This document shows, piece after piece, positions 17,301 to 25,290 of a stretch of DNA of 64,000 bases. A program made the translations under genes and the position numbers. Within the stretch, counting starts at the first letter, position 1. Every line of letters begins with the position of its first letter. Source of the stretch: Streptomyces cellulosae (GTDB lineage Bacteria; Actinomycetota; Actinomycetes; Streptomycetales; Streptomycetaceae); assembly GCF_000721105.1 (NCBI RefSeq), contig NZ_JOEV01000013.1, positions 79,349 to 143,348 of the forward strand. The letters run 5' to 3'. The notes beneath the pieces were generated by a model. The model had not been told where the DNA came from. It did no database searches and saw only the letters and a list, made by a program, of their open reading frames with translations.

Positions 17301-17535
17301 GGAGTCATGCCATGTCGGCACGACGACTGGCGGGAGGTCACCTTCGACGGGCGGCGCCCGCGGTTCGACGCTCGTCTCGACAGGTGCGCCCGAACGGGGC
17401 CGGAAGTCAGGGCGACATCGGCCGCGCGACTTCACGACAGCCCACAACGCACGACAGTCCGCAACACACGACAGTCCGCAACACACGACAGGTTCACCAC
17501 GCCGGGGCAAGCCCGGCCCGACCCAAGGAATTGTC
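17301..17535 (+). other. Leader region with a possible short ORF
   Basis: An ATG at 17307 follows CAGGAGT and opens a frame (MPCRHDDWREVTFDGRRPRF) that runs into the tandem repeats and on across the next gene. It may be a degenerate leader ORF. No family recognised. Confidence 0.25.
17433..17490. repeat. 17-bp tandem repeat, 3.4 copies
   Basis: Units at 17433, 17450 and 17467 follow CACGACAGTCCGCAACA; the second and third are identical and the fourth is partial. It lies in the 5' leader of the exported hydrolase. Confidence 0.85.
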
Positions 17536-18546
17536 ATGCCCTCGACCAAAGTTCGTTCCCGTGTCTCCCGGCGCACCGCCGTCGCACTGGCCACCATGTC
17601 GGTCGTCGCTGCCGTCGCCACCACGGCGCCGAGCGTGGCGACCGCCGTGAGCGACAGTTCGGGCGTCGCACGCCACGCGGTCGCCGAGAAGCAGAACACC
17701 GAGAGCGCCGCCACCGCCCCCAACCTGCGCGTGAAGGCCGCCAACGGCGTCACCTACCAGTACCGCCGCTTCGGCCACCCCGGTGCCGGCAGTGTGCCCC
17801 TGGTCTTCCTCCAGCACTTCCGCGGCACCCTCGACAACTGGGACCCCAAGCTCATCGACACCATCGCCGCCGAGCGCGAGGTCATCCTCGTCGACAACGT
17901 CGGCGTCGGCGGCTCCACCGGCACCACCGCCAGCACCGTCCAGCAGATGGCCCTGGACGCCATCGACTTCATCGACGCCCTCCAGCTGCCCCGCTACGAC
18001 GTGCTCGGCTTCTCCCTCGGTGGCGAGGTCGCCCAGGAGGTCGCCCTGCGCCGCCCCTGGCAGGTCCGCCGCGTCGTCCTGGCCGCCACCGGCCCCCAGG
18101 GCGGGGTGGACCAGCGCGCGACCGACCCCGACATCCTGCGGAGGACCCTGAAGGACAACCCCGGCCCCGAGGACTTCCTCTTCCTGTTCTTCAAGGACAC
18201 CGCCTCCAGCCAGGCCGCGGGAGGCGAGTTCCTGCAACGTCTCGGGCAGCGCACCGCCGACCCCGACGCCCCCGCGAGCCTCGCGACCCGCGACCGCCAG
18301 CTCACCGCGTGGTCCGACTGGGGCATTCCCGACAAGTCCAAGCTGGTCCGCCTGAACGCCCTCTTCCAGCCCGTCTTGGTCGCCGACGGCGAGAGCGACA
18401 TCCTCATGCCCGCCAAGAACTCCCGCCTGCTGGCCAAATACCTGCCCAACGCCCGGCTGAGCATCTATCCGAACGCCGGCCACGGGTTCCTCTTCCAGTA
18501 CTCCACCGAGTTCGGCAAGCAGGTCAACGCCTTCCTCGACCGCTGA
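17536..18546 (+). CDS. Exported alpha/beta hydrolase
   Basis: 336 residues. The N-terminus has a twin-Arg-like SRRTAVALATM segment, a hydrophobic core and an Ala-x-Ala cleavage region near residue 38, so it is probably secreted. The hydrolase fold has the oxyanion region LQHFRGTLDNWDP, nucleophile elbow GFSLGG, an acid Asp in LVADGESDILMP and the catalytic His in PNAGHGFLF. It is a clear paralogue of the cytoplasmic hydrolase at 21611-22462, which shares RGTLDxWDP and GHxFLFQ. It may be a haloperoxidase-like or esterase enzyme; the substrate is unknown. Confidence 0.88.
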   Translation: MPSTKVRSRVSRRTAVALATMSVVAAVATTAPSVATAVSDSSGVARHAVAEKQNTESAATAPNLRVKAANGVTYQYRRFGHPGAGSVPLVFLQHFRGTLDNWDPKLIDTIAAEREVILVDNVGVGGSTGTTASTVQQMALDAIDFIDALQLPRYDVLGFSLGGEVAQEVALRRPWQVRRVVLAATGPQGGVDQRATDPDILRRTLKDNPGPEDFLFLFFKDTASSQAAGGEFLQRLGQRTADPDAPASLATRDRQLTAWSDWGIPDKSKLVRLNALFQPVLVADGESDILMPAKNSRLLAKYLPNARLSIYPNAGHGFLFQYSTEFGKQVNAFLDR

Positions 18547-18606
18547 CAGGCCTTCCGACGCGAGACGGTCACCGACGGCACGCGTCGTGACGGCTGATCG
18601 GCAGCC

Positions 18607-18638
18607 CTGCCCCGCCGGAGCCGAGCCCGGCGGGGCAG
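18607..18638. terminator. Hairpin terminator after the exported hydrolase
   Basis: A perfect 12-bp GC-rich stem (18607-18618 with 18627-18638) and 8-nt loop lie 60 bases past the stop codon. Confidence 0.75.
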
Positions 18639-18700
18639 CGGAGCGCGGCTCCCGGCGAACGGCGGCCCCGGATCCCGCCGGCCGTCCGCCCGCTCTTGCC

Positions 18701-18738
18701 GATCGCTTGCCGAGTGTGCGGATACTCGGCAAGCGATC
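18701..18738. repeat. 38-bp perfect inverted repeat before the MFS gene
   Basis: Arms of 15 bp (GATCGCTTGCCGAGT and its complement) flank 8 bases. It ends 54 bp before the MFS start. It could be an operator or a second terminator; there is no T-run. Confidence 0.8.
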
Positions 18739-18792
18739 CGCCGTTTCGGATCGCCTCGCGAACCCTCCCTCCGAACCCCGCGGAGCTCCCCC

Positions 18793-20115
18793 TTGGCCGA
18801 CCGCGCCGTACGCCGCCGCCGTCAAGCGTTGTTCCTCTTGTTCTTTCTTCCAGGCATCGCCATGTCGTCCTGGGTCACACGCACCCCGGATGTCCGCGAT
18901 CAGCTGCACTTGTCCACCGGGCAGATGGGGCTGGTCCTGTTCGGCCTGTCCGTCGGTTCCATGATCGGCATCCTGTGTTCCGGCCGCTTCGTGTCCCGGT
19001 TCGGCACCCGGCCGGTCATCGCGCTCGGCACTCTCCTGATCATCGCGGGCACGGTCGTCATCGGTGCGGGCAGCGCCGTGGCGTCGGCGCCCCTGGTCAC
19101 CGCCGGACTGTGCCTGTTCGGCGCGGGCATGGGCGGCGGCGAAGTGGCGGTCAATGTGGACGGGGCCGACGTGGAGCGGATCACCGGGACCGCGGTGCTC
19201 CCCACGCTGCACGGCTGCTTCAGCCTGGGCACGGTCATCGGGGGTTCGGCCGGGATGGCGGCCACCGCCGTCGCGTTCCCCGTCCCATGGCATCTGGCCG
19301 TGGTCGCCCTGGTCGCCACGGGGATTCTGGTCCACGCCCTGCGTGCCGTTCCCACCGGGATCGGCATCAGCGCCGCGCCGCCGTCGACGCCGGGGGCGGG
19401 GTCTGAGGCTGGGTCTGAGGCTGGGTCTGGGTCTGGGTCTGAGGCCTGGTCTGGGTCTGGGTCTGGGAAACGGTCCAAGCCGCAGGTGTGGAAGGACCGG
19501 AAGCTGCTGCTGATCGGCGCCATCGTGCTGGCCATGGCGCTGGCCGAGGGCGCAGCCAACGACTGGCTGCCGCTGCTCATGGTCGACGGCCACGGCCTTG
19601 ACGCCGCGATGGGCTCGCTCGTCTTTGTCGGGTTCGCGGCGGCGATGACCCTGGGGCGCTTCAGCGGCGGGTTCTTCCTCGGTCGTTTCGGGCGGGCCGC
19701 CGTCGTGCGCGCGAGCGCCGTCTCCGGTGCCGTCGGGCTCCTCCTCGTCATCTTCTCCGACAACACTGCCGTAGCGGCAATAGCCGTGCTCTTCTGGGGA
19801 CTTGGGGCTTCCCTCGGCTTCCCGGTGGCCCTGTCGGCGGCGGGTGACTCGGGCCCCGACCAGACCGCCCGCGTCTCGCTGGTGGCCATCATCGGCTACG
19901 TCGCCTTCCTCGTCGGGCCGCCCGCACTCGGCTTCCTGGGCGACCACTACGGGCTGCGCTCGGCGATGGTGGCGGTTCTGGTGTTCGTCGCCTCCGCCAT
20001 CCTCATCGCTCCCGCCGCCGACACCCGCGACCGCACCGCCGCCGCAGCGGACGTGGCCCATCAACCGCAATCCAGTACAAATGCCGCAGATCAATGCCAA
20101 GGAAACCGTTCCTGA
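18793..20115 (+). CDS. MFS transporter (FucP/YbjJ-like) with a Gly-Ser repeat loop
   Basis: 440 residues from TTG 18793, which has GGAG 7 bases upstream. The N-terminus FLLFFLPGIAMSSWVTRTPD and DQLHLSTGQMGLVLFGLSVG resemble the sugar-permease-like YbjJ/FucP branch. Twelve helices are predicted. The central cytoplasmic loop (about residues 201-226) is built of GSEAGS and GSGS units encoded by repeated GGGTCT/GAGGCT hexamers, so its length may vary between strains. It lies between the two hydrolase genes and may move their substrate or product. Confidence 0.88.
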   Translation: MADRAVRRRRQALFLLFFLPGIAMSSWVTRTPDVRDQLHLSTGQMGLVLFGLSVGSMIGILCSGRFVSRFGTRPVIALGTLLIIAGTVVIGAGSAVASAPLVTAGLCLFGAGMGGGEVAVNVDGADVERITGTAVLPTLHGCFSLGTVIGGSAGMAATAVAFPVPWHLAVVALVATGILVHALRAVPTGIGISAAPPSTPGAGSEAGSEAGSGSGSEAWSGSGSGKRSKPQVWKDRKLLLIGAIVLAMALAEGAANDWLPLLMVDGHGLDAAMGSLVFVGFAAAMTLGRFSGGFFLGRFGRAAVVRASAVSGAVGLLLVIFSDNTAVAAIAVLFWGLGASLGFPVALSAAGDSGPDQTARVSLVAIIGYVAFLVGPPALGFLGDHYGLRSAMVAVLVFVASAILIAPAADTRDRTAAAADVAHQPQSSTNAADQCQGNRS

Positions 20116-20327
20116 GCACTGCCGGTCGAGCACCCGCACACACTCAAGACGCCGTCGGCAGGCCGGACGGCCGATCCGGACGGCCGTTGCATCCGGGTCG
20201 AGGGACTACGCACGCCACCCTCTCCGCGGTACGGCGTAGGGGACGCGCCGACTGGCCCTGACGAGCACCCCGGGCCAGGTCTGCACCCGCGCACGAGACC
20301 TCTTCGATTCGGGCGTCACGACCGCCA
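20116..20327. other. Intergenic stretch before the minisatellite
   Basis: No coding signal recognised. An open frame on the minus strand runs through it only because the adjoining repeats lack stops. Confidence 0.4.
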
Positions 20328-20450
20328 TCCCCAGTCCGGTCGACCCCAGTCCGGTCGACCCCAGTCCGGTCGACCCCAGTCCGGTCGACCCCCAGTCCGG
20401 TAGACCCCCAGCCCGGTCGACCCCCAGCCCGGTCGACCCCCACTGCCGGT
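20328..20450. repeat. 15-16-bp minisatellite, seven full units plus a partial
   Basis: Units begin at 20328, 20343, 20358, 20373 (15 bp), then 20388, 20404 and 20420 (16 bp). The first four are identical, CCCCAGTCCGGTCGA; later units add a C and have a base change. Adjoining units create the palindrome GGTCGACC. It lies 150 bp before the SDR promoter. Confidence 0.92.
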
Positions 20451-20601
20451 CCGCGCTCGCCAGTCCTGCCGGCGTCCTGCGACAGGAGCGGGCGGGCAAC
20501 GCACCGCTGCTCGACGCCGGCCTGAGGCTCGCGACTTCTCGGCGAGGACCTGCCCGGCGAGACCCCTGCCCCGCGGCATCGATCCGCCTCTTGACCCTCC
20601 G

Positions 20602-20692
20602 TAGGGGATACGTCGACGCTACGAATAGAGGATTAATTGATGCTCCAATGTTGCTTCTAACGAAGAAGCTGATACATTGATGACACTGATTG
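20602..20692 (+). promoter_or_regulatory. Promoter/operator block of the SDR-hydrolase operon, copy 2
   Basis: This is the counterpart of 17210-17300, with identical internal distances. Core promoter: TTGCTT (20651-20656), 16-bp spacer, TACATT (20673-20678). The TAGGGGATACGTCGACGCTAC element begins 49 bp before the -35, exactly as in copy 1. Confidence 0.6.
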
Positions 20693-20754
20693 AGGGTCGC
20701 CGGAAGCGGCCCCCCACAGCGACCGAACGCGATCCCATGAGTCAGGAGTCCGAA

Positions 20755-21576
20755 ATGGCGACGACAACACGACCGGTAGCCCTCGTCACGGGTGCGTCCT
20801 CCGGCATCGGCAAGGCAGCCGCGCTCGCGCTGGCCGCGGCGGGCTACGACGTGGTCGGCACCAGCCGCGACACCGCCCGCGTCACCCCCCTGAAAGGAGT
20901 GACCTTCGTCGACCTCGACGTGACCAGCGACGATTCGGTGACCGCAGCGGTCGGAGAGGCGATCGACCGGTTCGGGCGGATCGACGTGCTGGTCAACAAC
21001 GCCGGCATCGGCTCGGCGGGTGCCGCCGAGGAGAGCTCCGCCGCTCAGGCGCAGGGCCTGTTCGACATCAACGTCTTCGGCGTCATCCGCACGACGAACG
21101 CCGTCCTGCCGTACATGCGTGCCCAGCGCAGCGGGCGCGTCATCAACATCTCGTCCATCGTCGGGTTCATGCCGCAGCCGTACATGGCGGTCTACGCCGC
21201 CTCCAAACACGCCGTCGAGGGCTACTCGGAGTCCGTCGACCACGAGGTCCGCGAGTACGGCGTCCGCGTCCTGCTCGTCGAACCGGCCTGGACCAACACC
21301 GCGTTCGACGCGGCCAGCGTGCGGCCCGACCGGCCCCTGGAGGTCTACGCCAAGCAGCGGCACGTCTTCGAGGAGTACATGGCCGGCGCGGTCAAGGACG
21401 GCGACGACCCGGACGTCGTCGCCAAGGAGATCGTCGCGGCGGCGACCGACGCCAAGCCGAAGCTGCGCTACACCGCCGGCGCCATGACCGGACGCGTCCG
21501 CACCATGCGCCGCCTGGTCCCCACCCGCATGTTCGACTCGCAGCTGCGCAAGCTCAACCGCCTGCCCGCCGCCTGA
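20755..21576 (+). CDS. Short-chain dehydrogenase/reductase (classical SDR)
   Basis: 273 residues from ATG 20755, behind AGGAGTCCGAA; an upstream in-frame start would overlap the -10 box. The cofactor motif is VTGASSGIGKAAALALAAAG (TGxxxGxG), then NNAGIG, the catalytic Ser in INISSIVGF and YxxxK in YAASKHAVEGYSES. It reduces a carbonyl or oxidises an alcohol with NAD(P). It resembles closely the SDR at 23245-24063, and is followed 34 bp later by the hydrolase gene, probably as one operon under the duplicated promoter. Confidence 0.93.
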   Translation: MATTTRPVALVTGASSGIGKAAALALAAAGYDVVGTSRDTARVTPLKGVTFVDLDVTSDDSVTAAVGEAIDRFGRIDVLVNNAGIGSAGAAEESSAAQAQGLFDINVFGVIRTTNAVLPYMRAQRSGRVINISSIVGFMPQPYMAVYAASKHAVEGYSESVDHEVREYGVRVLLVEPAWTNTAFDAASVRPDRPLEVYAKQRHVFEEYMAGAVKDGDDPDVVAKEIVAAATDAKPKLRYTAGAMTGRVRTMRRLVPTRMFDSQLRKLNRLPAA

Positions 21577-21610
21577 CGCCCGTCCCGCGCAACAGAAAGC
21601 GAAGCCCGCC

Positions 21611-22462
21611 ATGAGCACCTGTCTGGCAGACACGGCCGAGGACCTCACCGTGGACGGTCCCTCCGCGACGTTCACCTACCGGCGCATCGGCCCGCGGGGC
21701 GGCATCCCGCTGGTCCTGCTGAACCGGGTCCGGGGCACCCTCGACTGGTGGGACCCCGAGCTCCTGGACCATCTGGCCGCCGCCCACGACGTGATCGTGT
21801 TCGACAACGTCGGCACCGGCTACACCACCGGCACACCGCGTGACTCCGTCGAGTCACTCGCCGACGGCACCGTCGAGTTCATCGAGGCCCTCGGCCTCAC
21901 GCAGGTCGACCTGCTCGGCTGGACCCTGGGCGGCACCGTCGCCCAGCACATCGCCCGCACCCGGCCCGACCTGGTCCGCAAGCTGGTCGTGGCGGCCGCC
22001 AACCCCGGCGGCACGGTGCCCGGCGCTCCCGACCCGGACCCGAAGGTGCGGGCCACCATGACCAAGCCCGAGGTCACCGGGGACGACCTGGTCTTCCTTT
22101 TCTTCCCCGACACGGACGCCGGGCGCGGCGCCGGGTACGCGCACCTCGCCAGGGTGGCCACCCGCCTGGCCACCGGACGACCCGACGTGTCCGAGGCGGC
22201 GGTCATCGGCCAGATCGCCGCGATCGGCAAGGACGCGCGAATTCCCTTCGAGCAGGTGCGTGCGGACCTCGCGACCATAAGGCAGCCCGTTCTGTACGCC
22301 ACCGGCATGAAGGACGCGATGATCCCCGCCCTGGCCGCCTACACCGCCGTCCAGCACCTGACCGACGCGACCCTCGTCGTCTACGGCGACGCCGGCCACG
22401 CCTTCCTGTTCCAGCACGCCAAGGACTTCGCCGCCCAGGTGACGGCCTTCCTTGCCGACTGA
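21611..22462 (+). CDS. Alpha/beta-hydrolase-fold protein with Thr at the nucleophile position
   Basis: 283 residues, no signal peptide, ATG preceded by GAAAGCGAAG. The fold matches the exported paralogue at 17536 (LLNRVRGTLDWWDP, DNVGTGYTTG). The nucleophile elbow, however, reads DLLGWTLGGTVAQ, with Thr where the paralogue has Ser (GFSLGG). The acid Asp (YATGMKDAMIP) and His (YGDAGHAFLFQ) are kept. Thr is rare at this site, so the protein may be a slow hydrolase, use another mechanism, or bind ligand only. It is encoded directly after an SDR. Confidence 0.87.
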   Translation: MSTCLADTAEDLTVDGPSATFTYRRIGPRGGIPLVLLNRVRGTLDWWDPELLDHLAAAHDVIVFDNVGTGYTTGTPRDSVESLADGTVEFIEALGLTQVDLLGWTLGGTVAQHIARTRPDLVRKLVVAAANPGGTVPGAPDPDPKVRATMTKPEVTGDDLVFLFFPDTDAGRGAGYAHLARVATRLATGRPDVSEAAVIGQIAAIGKDARIPFEQVRADLATIRQPVLYATGMKDAMIPALAAYTAVQHLTDATLVVYGDAGHAFLFQHAKDFAAQVTAFLAD

Positions 22463-22795
22463 CCGATCGCCCGACAACCGGAGCCACGGCAGTCCCGACG
22501 GCGGTGTCCGCTTCAAGCGGTTGCCGGAGCGGGGCATCCTGGGATGCGCTCGCCTGAACCGCGTACTGGATCCAGTGGTGGCGGCACTTCGGGCCGGCCT
22601 CCGCATCGGACCGAAGACGCGCGACAAGCCTGCCCGGCCCGTTACGTCTTGACTGTCTTCGCCATCGGCGACCTGGGCACCCAAGTCCCCGCTGGGGCGA
22701 CTACAGCGGTCGGCCACGTGCTGGGCGGGCTCTTTCCCCAGGTCGATGACCAGGCGGATGACGAGTTCGCCGTCGATGGTGCGGGTGCGGTCGCC
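22463..22795. other. Gene-free stretch downstream of the hydrolase
   Basis: No intact gene. The right-hand part may continue the HAD remnant in a shifted frame (minus strand), reading roughly DGELVIRLVIDLGKEP. Confidence 0.35.
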
Positions 22796-23040
22796 GGCCC
22801 GGCGGCGGTGAGGCGGCGTTCGGTCATGGTGCGGCCGGCGGACGTGACGACGGCCGAGGTGTGCGCGGGCAGGGAGGTGAGCAGCCGACGGGCGCCCGGG
22901 ATCTCGGTGACGCTGTCGACGGTGGCCTCCTCTCGGGCCCGGATCCAGGCGACTTCAGTGGTGACCTCGGAGAAGCCGGCTGCCGGGAGGAGCCCGGCGA
23001 CGGTGTCGTGCGCGGTGCGGCCGGGCAGCGCGCCGAGCAC
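22796..23040 (-). pseudogene. Remnant of a HAD-superfamily sugar phosphatase
   Basis: Minus-strand frame gives LGALPGRTAHDTVAGLLPAA, then a Glu/Arg-rich helix and IPGARRLLTSLPAHTSAVVT-SAGRTMTERRL. This is motif II and its surroundings from 2-deoxyglucose-6-phosphatase-like HAD enzymes. The N-terminal nucleophile Asp motif and the C-terminal motifs are missing or out of frame. Confidence 0.6.
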
Positions 23041-23077
23041 GGTGGCGGGGTCGAGACGGTGGCGGCGGTCTCCTCCT

Positions 23078-23182
23078 TCATCGCTTTGCGGCGGACTCGG
23101 TCAGGTGGTCACCGCGGACTTCGGCAACCAAGCACAACGCGCGCTCTTGCAGCTCAGGCGGGTAGGGGGAGGGGCGTGCCAC
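23078..23182 (-). mobile_element. Fragment of an IS3-family OrfA transposase
   Basis: A GTG start at 23182 opens MARPSPYPPELQERALCLVA-EVRGDH and stops after 34 residues. This is the typical opening of actinomycete IS3 OrfA (xYPPELRERAVRMVAE). No OrfB or terminal repeat was found, so this is only a relic. Confidence 0.55.
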
Positions 23183-23244
23183 GACTCTGAGCTCTCCGCG
23201 GAATTACGTCTCCACCCGAACCGAGGCGGTTCGGTCTGCAGATC

Positions 23245-24063
23245 TCAGCCGGCGAGCTTGTTGCTCTTGCGGATCTGTCCGTCAAAGACCCCGGCGGGAA
23301 GGACACGGTGCGCCGCGCTGACGAGTCGGGCTTGCCGGCCGGCGGTGTACCGCACCTTCGGCTTCGAGTCGGTGGCGGCCGCGACGATCACCTTCGCGAC
23401 AGTGGCGGGGTCGTCGCCCTCCTCGTTGACCGCCAACGCCACCTTGTCGGCGATACGCCGCTGCTCCGCGTAGATGTCCATGGGCATGTCGGGCTCGACG
23501 GTGTTCGCCTCGAAGGAGGATCTGGTGCCGCCCGGCTGGACGACAAGGGCACGGACCCCCTGTTCGCGGATCTCGTGGTCCAGGGACTCGGTGTACCCCT
23601 CGAGCGCGTGCTTGGACGCCGAGTAGTTGGCCATGTAGGGCGCGGGGAGGAACCCGAGGACGGACGAGATGTTGATGATGCGCCCGCTTCCCCGGGCGCG
23701 CATGTGCGGGAGGACGGCCCTGGTCATGCGCATCACACCGAAGACGTTGATGTTGAAGAGACGCTGGGCCTGCGCGAGAGAGTTTTCCTCCCACGCGCCC
23801 GAGGAGCCGATGCCCGCGTTGTTGACCAGGACGTCGATCCGCCCGAACCGCTCGATCACCTGCTCGACCGCGGCAGCGACCGAATCGTCGTCGCCCACGT
23901 CGAGGGCGAGGAACGTCACGCCGTCGCGACGGTCGGCTCCCGATGTCTTCCGGCTCGTTCCCACCGTCTCGAAACCCGCTGCGACGAGCGCGAGGGCGGC
24001 CGCCTTTCCGATACCGGTGGACGCGCCTGTCACGAGAGCGACCGGTCGGGTTGTTGCAGTCAT
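23245..24063 (-). CDS. Short-chain dehydrogenase/reductase, paralogue of the 20755 gene
   Basis: 272 residues. Motifs: VTGASTGIGKAAALALVAAG, NNAGIGSSG, Ser in INISSVLGF, YSASKHALEGYTES. The C-terminal half follows the 20755 protein closely (VAKVIVAAATDSKPKVRYTA), so the two are duplicates. The ATG is preceded by CTGGAGGCCGTA. Two TetR-like dyads sit 23-51 bp upstream over the likely -10, yet no adjacent regulator gene remains. Confidence 0.93.
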   Translation of the reverse strand: MTATTRPVALVTGASTGIGKAAALALVAAGFETVGTSRKTSGADRRDGVTFLALDVGDDDSVAAAVEQVIERFGRIDVLVNNAGIGSSGAWEENSLAQAQRLFNINVFGVMRMTRAVLPHMRARGSGRIINISSVLGFLPAPYMANYSASKHALEGYTESLDHEIREQGVRALVVQPGGTRSSFEANTVEPDMPMDIYAEQRRIADKVALAVNEEGDDPATVAKVIVAAATDSKPKVRYTAGRQARLVSAAHRVLPAGVFDGQIRKSNKLAG

Positions 24064-24085
24064 TACGGCCTCCAGAGCCCATTAC

Positions 24086-24114
24086 CTTACGTTCGTATAG
24101 CTTACGACCGTAAG
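24086..24114. promoter_or_regulatory. Tandem TetR-type operators
   Basis: CTTACG-AC-CGTAAG (24101-24114) is a perfect dyad; CTTACG-TT-CGTATA (24086-24099) is a second with two mismatches. Their centres are 15 bp apart. They overlap TATACG, a candidate -10 for the SDR on the minus strand. Confidence 0.6.
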
Positions 24115-24120
24115 ATTAAG

Positions 24121-24486
24121 CAGGAGGGCGGGTGGTTGGCAAGGGGTCTTCGGCTGTGAGGGCAAGGATTGCATTCGGGGAAGTGCAAGCGGGGAGCTGT
24201 GGATTGAGAGCCGCCGCCACCCGGTGTCAGTGCGAGCAGGACTTCTGTCAGGCCGATGACATGCTCCCCGTCTTCAGCTCGCCTTCGATGGCGAGCGCGC
24301 GACAGTCGGGGTTTGGCACCGCCCGCTGCGCTTCGTTCAGCATGGGGCAGTAGACCTCACGGCCGGCCAGTCTCGTGCGGACCCAACCCGCACAAAGCCG
24401 CCGACCTGCGGCAGTGGGCGGCAGCCGGGAGTGGCTGACCATCTCCTGAAGCAGCCGGCCGAAGTCCGTGCGGCCCGAGGGGCCCC
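24121..24486. other. Gene-free stretch between two SDR genes
   Basis: A minus-strand frame reads PMLNEAQRAVPNPDCRALAI just inside, ending near 24248, and may be the tail of a lost gene. I do not recognise it. Confidence 0.35.
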
Positions 24487-25215
24487 TCAGGCCGCCATCA
24501 GCGCCGCCAGGGCGCGGCCCATCGCGGCGTTGAACTCTTCCGGAGTCAGCGGCAGACGGGACTTGACGTCCCGACTCCACTGGTCGGCGAGGACCTCGGC
24601 GGAGCCCGCCTCGACACCGTCGAGCGCCGCGTCGGCCAGGTCCGGCGGAGCGATCTTGTCCACGGGCCAGCCCGCCGCCATGTCGGTGTCGGCCAGGCCG
24701 AGGTGTACCGCTGTGACGAGCGTGCCCTGCTCGGCGAGCTCCAGGCGGACGCCGTTGGTCATGGCCCAGGCGGCGGCCTTGGTCAGGTGGTAGGCATTGG
24801 CGCCCTTGCCCCCGAACCACGACATGGCGGAGAGGACGTTGACGATCGCGCCCCCGCCGTTCCTGGCGAGCGCCGGCGCGAACTCCCGGATCATTCCCAG
24901 GTGGCCGAACATGTTGGTCTCCAGCTCGTGCCGCACCGAGTCCAGCGAACCGGTCACCAGGTCGGTCCCCGTACTGATTCCCGCGTTGTTGATGAGCAGC
25001 GACACGTCCGGGGCGGCCTCGGCGGCGGCCCTCACGGATGCGGGATCGGCGACGTCGAGGGGCAGCACCTCGACCCCGGGCAGGTCCACGGTCTCCGGTC
25101 GGCGGGCCGTCGCGTAGACCTTGCGGGCGCCCCGTTCGAGCAGGCGCTGGGCGAAGGCGCGGCCCAGGCCGCGGTTGGATCCGGTGACAAGGGCGACGGA
25201 GTTGTTGATATCCAT
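24487..25215 (-). CDS. Short-chain dehydrogenase/reductase under MerR control
   Basis: 242 residues from ATG 25215 (MDINNSVALVTGSNRGLGRA). Motifs: TGSNRGLG for cofactor, NNAGIS, Ser in NVLSAMSWFG, and YHLTKAAAW as the YxxxK box. The sequence branch (SDR family oxidoreductase, SDR5-like) differs from the paired SDRs upstream. It diverges from a MerR gene with a long-spacer, dyad-containing promoter between them, so MerR should activate it. Confidence 0.92.
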   Translation of the reverse strand: MDINNSVALVTGSNRGLGRAFAQRLLERGARKVYATARRPETVDLPGVEVLPLDVADPASVRAAAEAAPDVSLLINNAGISTGTDLVTGSLDSVRHELETNMFGHLGMIREFAPALARNGGGAIVNVLSAMSWFGGKGANAYHLTKAAAWAMTNGVRLELAEQGTLVTAVHLGLADTDMAAGWPVDKIAPPDLADAALDGVEAGSAEVLADQWSRDVKSRLPLTPEEFNAAMGRALAALMAA

Positions 25216-25232
25216 GGCCGGTACGCTAAAAC

Positions 25233-25248
25233 CTGACGCTGGCGTCAG
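25233..25248. promoter_or_regulatory. MerR-type dyad in a long-spacer promoter
   Basis: CTGACGC-TG-GCGTCAG is a perfect 7-bp dyad. On the minus strand it fills the gap between TTGCCT and TTAGCG/TAGCGT, a 19-20-bp spacer. That geometry is the hallmark of MerR-activated promoters. Confidence 0.72.
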
Positions 25249-25290
25249 AGGCAAGTGCTGGTCGTCAGCCCAGGGGTGAGAGGAATCACC

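Noticed and set aside
17494..20139. 881-codon open frame on the minus strand
   Set aside because: Antisense to the exported hydrolase and MFS genes; translation is Gly/Asp/Gln-rich with no motifs, whereas the plus strand has clear families.
20328..20450. CRISPR array
   Set aside because: Units are contiguous with no spacers, only 15-16 bp, and no cas genes are near. It is a minisatellite.
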